A DNA stretch of 6,169 bases from an uncultured Actinomycetes bacterium (GTDB lineage: Bacteria > Actinomycetota > Thermoleophilia > Gaiellales > F1-60-MAGs149). Shown here one piece after another: positions 5,100 to 6,169 of this stretch. The stretch spans positions 1 to 6,169 of the forward strand of contig CAINDT010000379.1 in the NCBI GenBank assembly GCA_903847495.1, read 5' to 3'. The translations under genes were made by a program, and so were the position numbers. How positions within the stretch are numbered: the first letter of the stretch is position 1; each line of letters opens with the position of its first letter. The notes beneath the pieces are model-generated. The model saw only the letters and a list, made by a program, of their open reading frames with translations. It did no database searches and was not told the DNA's origin.

Positions 5100-6169
5100 A
5101 TGGCGCTGAACGAAGATCAGATCCGCGAGGCACTCACCCGGGTGATCGACCCCGAGCTGAAGCAGGACCTCGTCACGCTCGACATGATCAAGAGCATCGC
5201 GATCGATGGCGGCGACGTGACCGTTGGCGTCACGCTGACGATTCCCGGCTGCCCGCTGAAGGCCACGATCAACGACGACGTCACGCGCGAGGTGGGCTCT
5301 GTCCCTGGCGTCAAGCGCGTGGCGATCGAGTTCGGCAGCATGTCGGAAGACCAGCGCGCTGCGCTCGCGACCAAGCTGCGTGGCGGCCGCCCACCCAAGC
5401 CGGCAGGCGAGCTGAGCGTCTCCCCCACGACGCGCGTGATTGCCGTGGCCTCGGGCAAGGGCGGCGTCGGCAAGTCGTCGCTGACCGTCAACCTCGCGAT
5501 CGCCTTCCAGCAAATGGGCCTCGAGGTCGGCGTGATCGACGCCGACATCTACGGCTTCTCGATTCCCGGCATGCTCGGCATCCATCAGCGCCCGGTGACC
5601 GTCGACAAGATGATCGTGCCGCCCGTCGCCCACGGCCTCAAGACGATCTCGATCGGCTACTTCATGGAGGAGGGCGGCGCCGTCCTCTGGCGCGGCCCGA
5701 TGCTCCACAAGGCGATGCAGCAGTTCCTGTCGGACGTCCATTGGGGCGAGCTCGATGTGCTGCTGATCGACATGCCGCCGGGCACCGGTGACGTCGCGAT
5801 CTCGCTCGGCGGCCTCGTGCCGAATGCCGAGGCCGTCGTGATCACCACCCCGCAGGCTGCGGCACAGCGCGTCGCTGAGCGTGCCGCTGCCGTGTCGGAG
5901 CGGGTCAACATGCGCGTCGTCGGGGTGATCGAGAACATGTCGTACCGCGTCTGCCCGTGCTGCGGCGAGCGCGACGATCTCTTCGGCACCGGCGGCGGCG
6001 CGTCACTCGCCGGCCACCTCGAGGTGCCGCTGCTCGCCGAGATCCCGCTCGAGCCCGCCCTGCGTGAGGGCGGCGATATCGGCGTGCCGTTCACGATCAG
6101 CGCGCCCGACTCTCCCGCCGCCATCGCCATCCGCGCGCTGGCCGAGCGTCTGCACGGCATGCGCACGCA
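5100..6169 (+). CDS. mrp: Mrp/ApbC/Nbp35-type Fe-S cluster carrier ATPase with N-terminal DUF59 domain (3' end cut by window edge)
   Basis: P-loop NTPase that is thought to bind an Fe-S cluster at a dimer interface and deliver it to apo-proteins in the cytosol. Reading from the ATG at 5100 gives 356 open codons up to the right edge. The N-terminal DUF59/MIP18 domain (about 5-78) shows VIDPELKQDLVTLDM (15-29) and TIPGCPLK (47-54) with Cys51. The ATPase domain carries the deviant Walker A SGKGGVGKSS (118-127, with both Lys120 and Lys125), VIDADIYGFSIP (145-156), VLWRGPML (195-202), LIDMPPGTGD (222-231) and TTPQ (249-252). The cluster motif reads NMSYRVCPCCG, with Cys285 and Cys288 forming the family CxxC; an extra Cys287 sits between them. 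ISAPDSPAA near the edge is the usual C-terminal block, so probably only about 10-30 residues are missing. The start has no Shine-Dalgarno sequence but TAGCCT lies 6 nt upstream. It follows the DUF1015 gene by 19 bp. Confidence 0.96.
   Translation, partial: MALNEDQIREALTRVIDPELKQDLVTLDMIKSIAIDGGDVTVGVTLTIPGCPLKATINDDVTREVGSVPGVKRVAIEFGSMSEDQRAALATKLRGGRPPKPAGELSVSPTTRVIAVASGKGGVGKSSLTVNLAIAFQQMGLEVGVIDADIYGFSIPGMLGIHQRPVTVDKMIVPPVAHGLKTISIGYFMEEGGAVLWRGPMLHKAMQQFLSDVHWGELDVLLIDMPPGTGDVAISLGGLVPNAEAVVITTPQAAAQRVAERAAAVSERVNMRVVGVIENMSYRVCPCCGERDDLFGTGGGASLAGHLEVPLLAEIPLEPALREGGDIGVPFTISAPDSPAAIAIRALAERLHGMRT

Noticed and set aside
4998..6166. Minus-strand open frames (4998-5741 and 5657-6166) opposite mrp
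   Set aside because: They are antisense to the clear Mrp motifs. Their translations show no recognisable domain and have shadow-like composition.
1..6169. A novel defence, mobile or biosynthetic system
   Set aside because: All six genes belong to known families and are mostly housekeeping. No transposase, integrase, CRISPR repeat, toxin-antitoxin pair, tRNA or rRNA is visible.

Overview
This GC-rich window carries six protein-coding genes, packed tightly and with almost no spare DNA. The strong third-position G/C preference, GTG starts, an Mrp protein with a fused DUF59 domain, and an OB-fold/HD-like protein of a type I associate with Thermoleophilia all suggest a high-GC actinobacterium, perhaps a deep-branching Solirubrobacterales or Gaiellales-like lineage. 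That placement is an inference from protein style and was not tested by any search.

Left half (about 1-3752), all on the minus strand. Read in the direction of transcription, it holds an OB-fold protein with a degenerate YhaM-type HD domain (3752-2883), then glutamine-dependent NAD+ synthetase nadE (2873-1290), then a metallo-beta-lactamase-fold hydrolase of the glyoxalase II type (1279-506). A 175-bp intergenic region follows, and then the first 110 codons of catalase-peroxidase katG (330-1, cut by the window edge). The first three genes are separated by only 9 and 10 bp and probably form an operon. katG has its own strong ribosome binding site and probably its own promoter.

Right half (3812-6169), on the plus strand. 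It holds a complete DUF1015 protein of unknown function and, 19 bp later, an Mrp/ApbC/Nbp35-type Fe-S carrier ATPase that runs off the right edge. The two halves are divergent across a 59-bp region (3753-3811) that must hold both promoters.

The functions are mostly housekeeping: NAD synthesis, Fe-S cluster delivery, thioester or related hydrolysis, and peroxide removal. I see no mobile element, CRISPR array, RNA gene or defence cassette. Two things stand out. First, the HD domain of the OB-fold protein has lost its HD dyad and other expected metal ligands, so it looks like a pseudoenzyme. Second, all four genes without a Shine-Dalgarno sequence have a TAnnnT -10-like hexamer placed 6-9 nt before the start codon, while the two genes with a strong Shine-Dalgarno sequence do not. 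This points to leaderless transcripts, including one whose -10 box would use the stop codon of the gene upstream.
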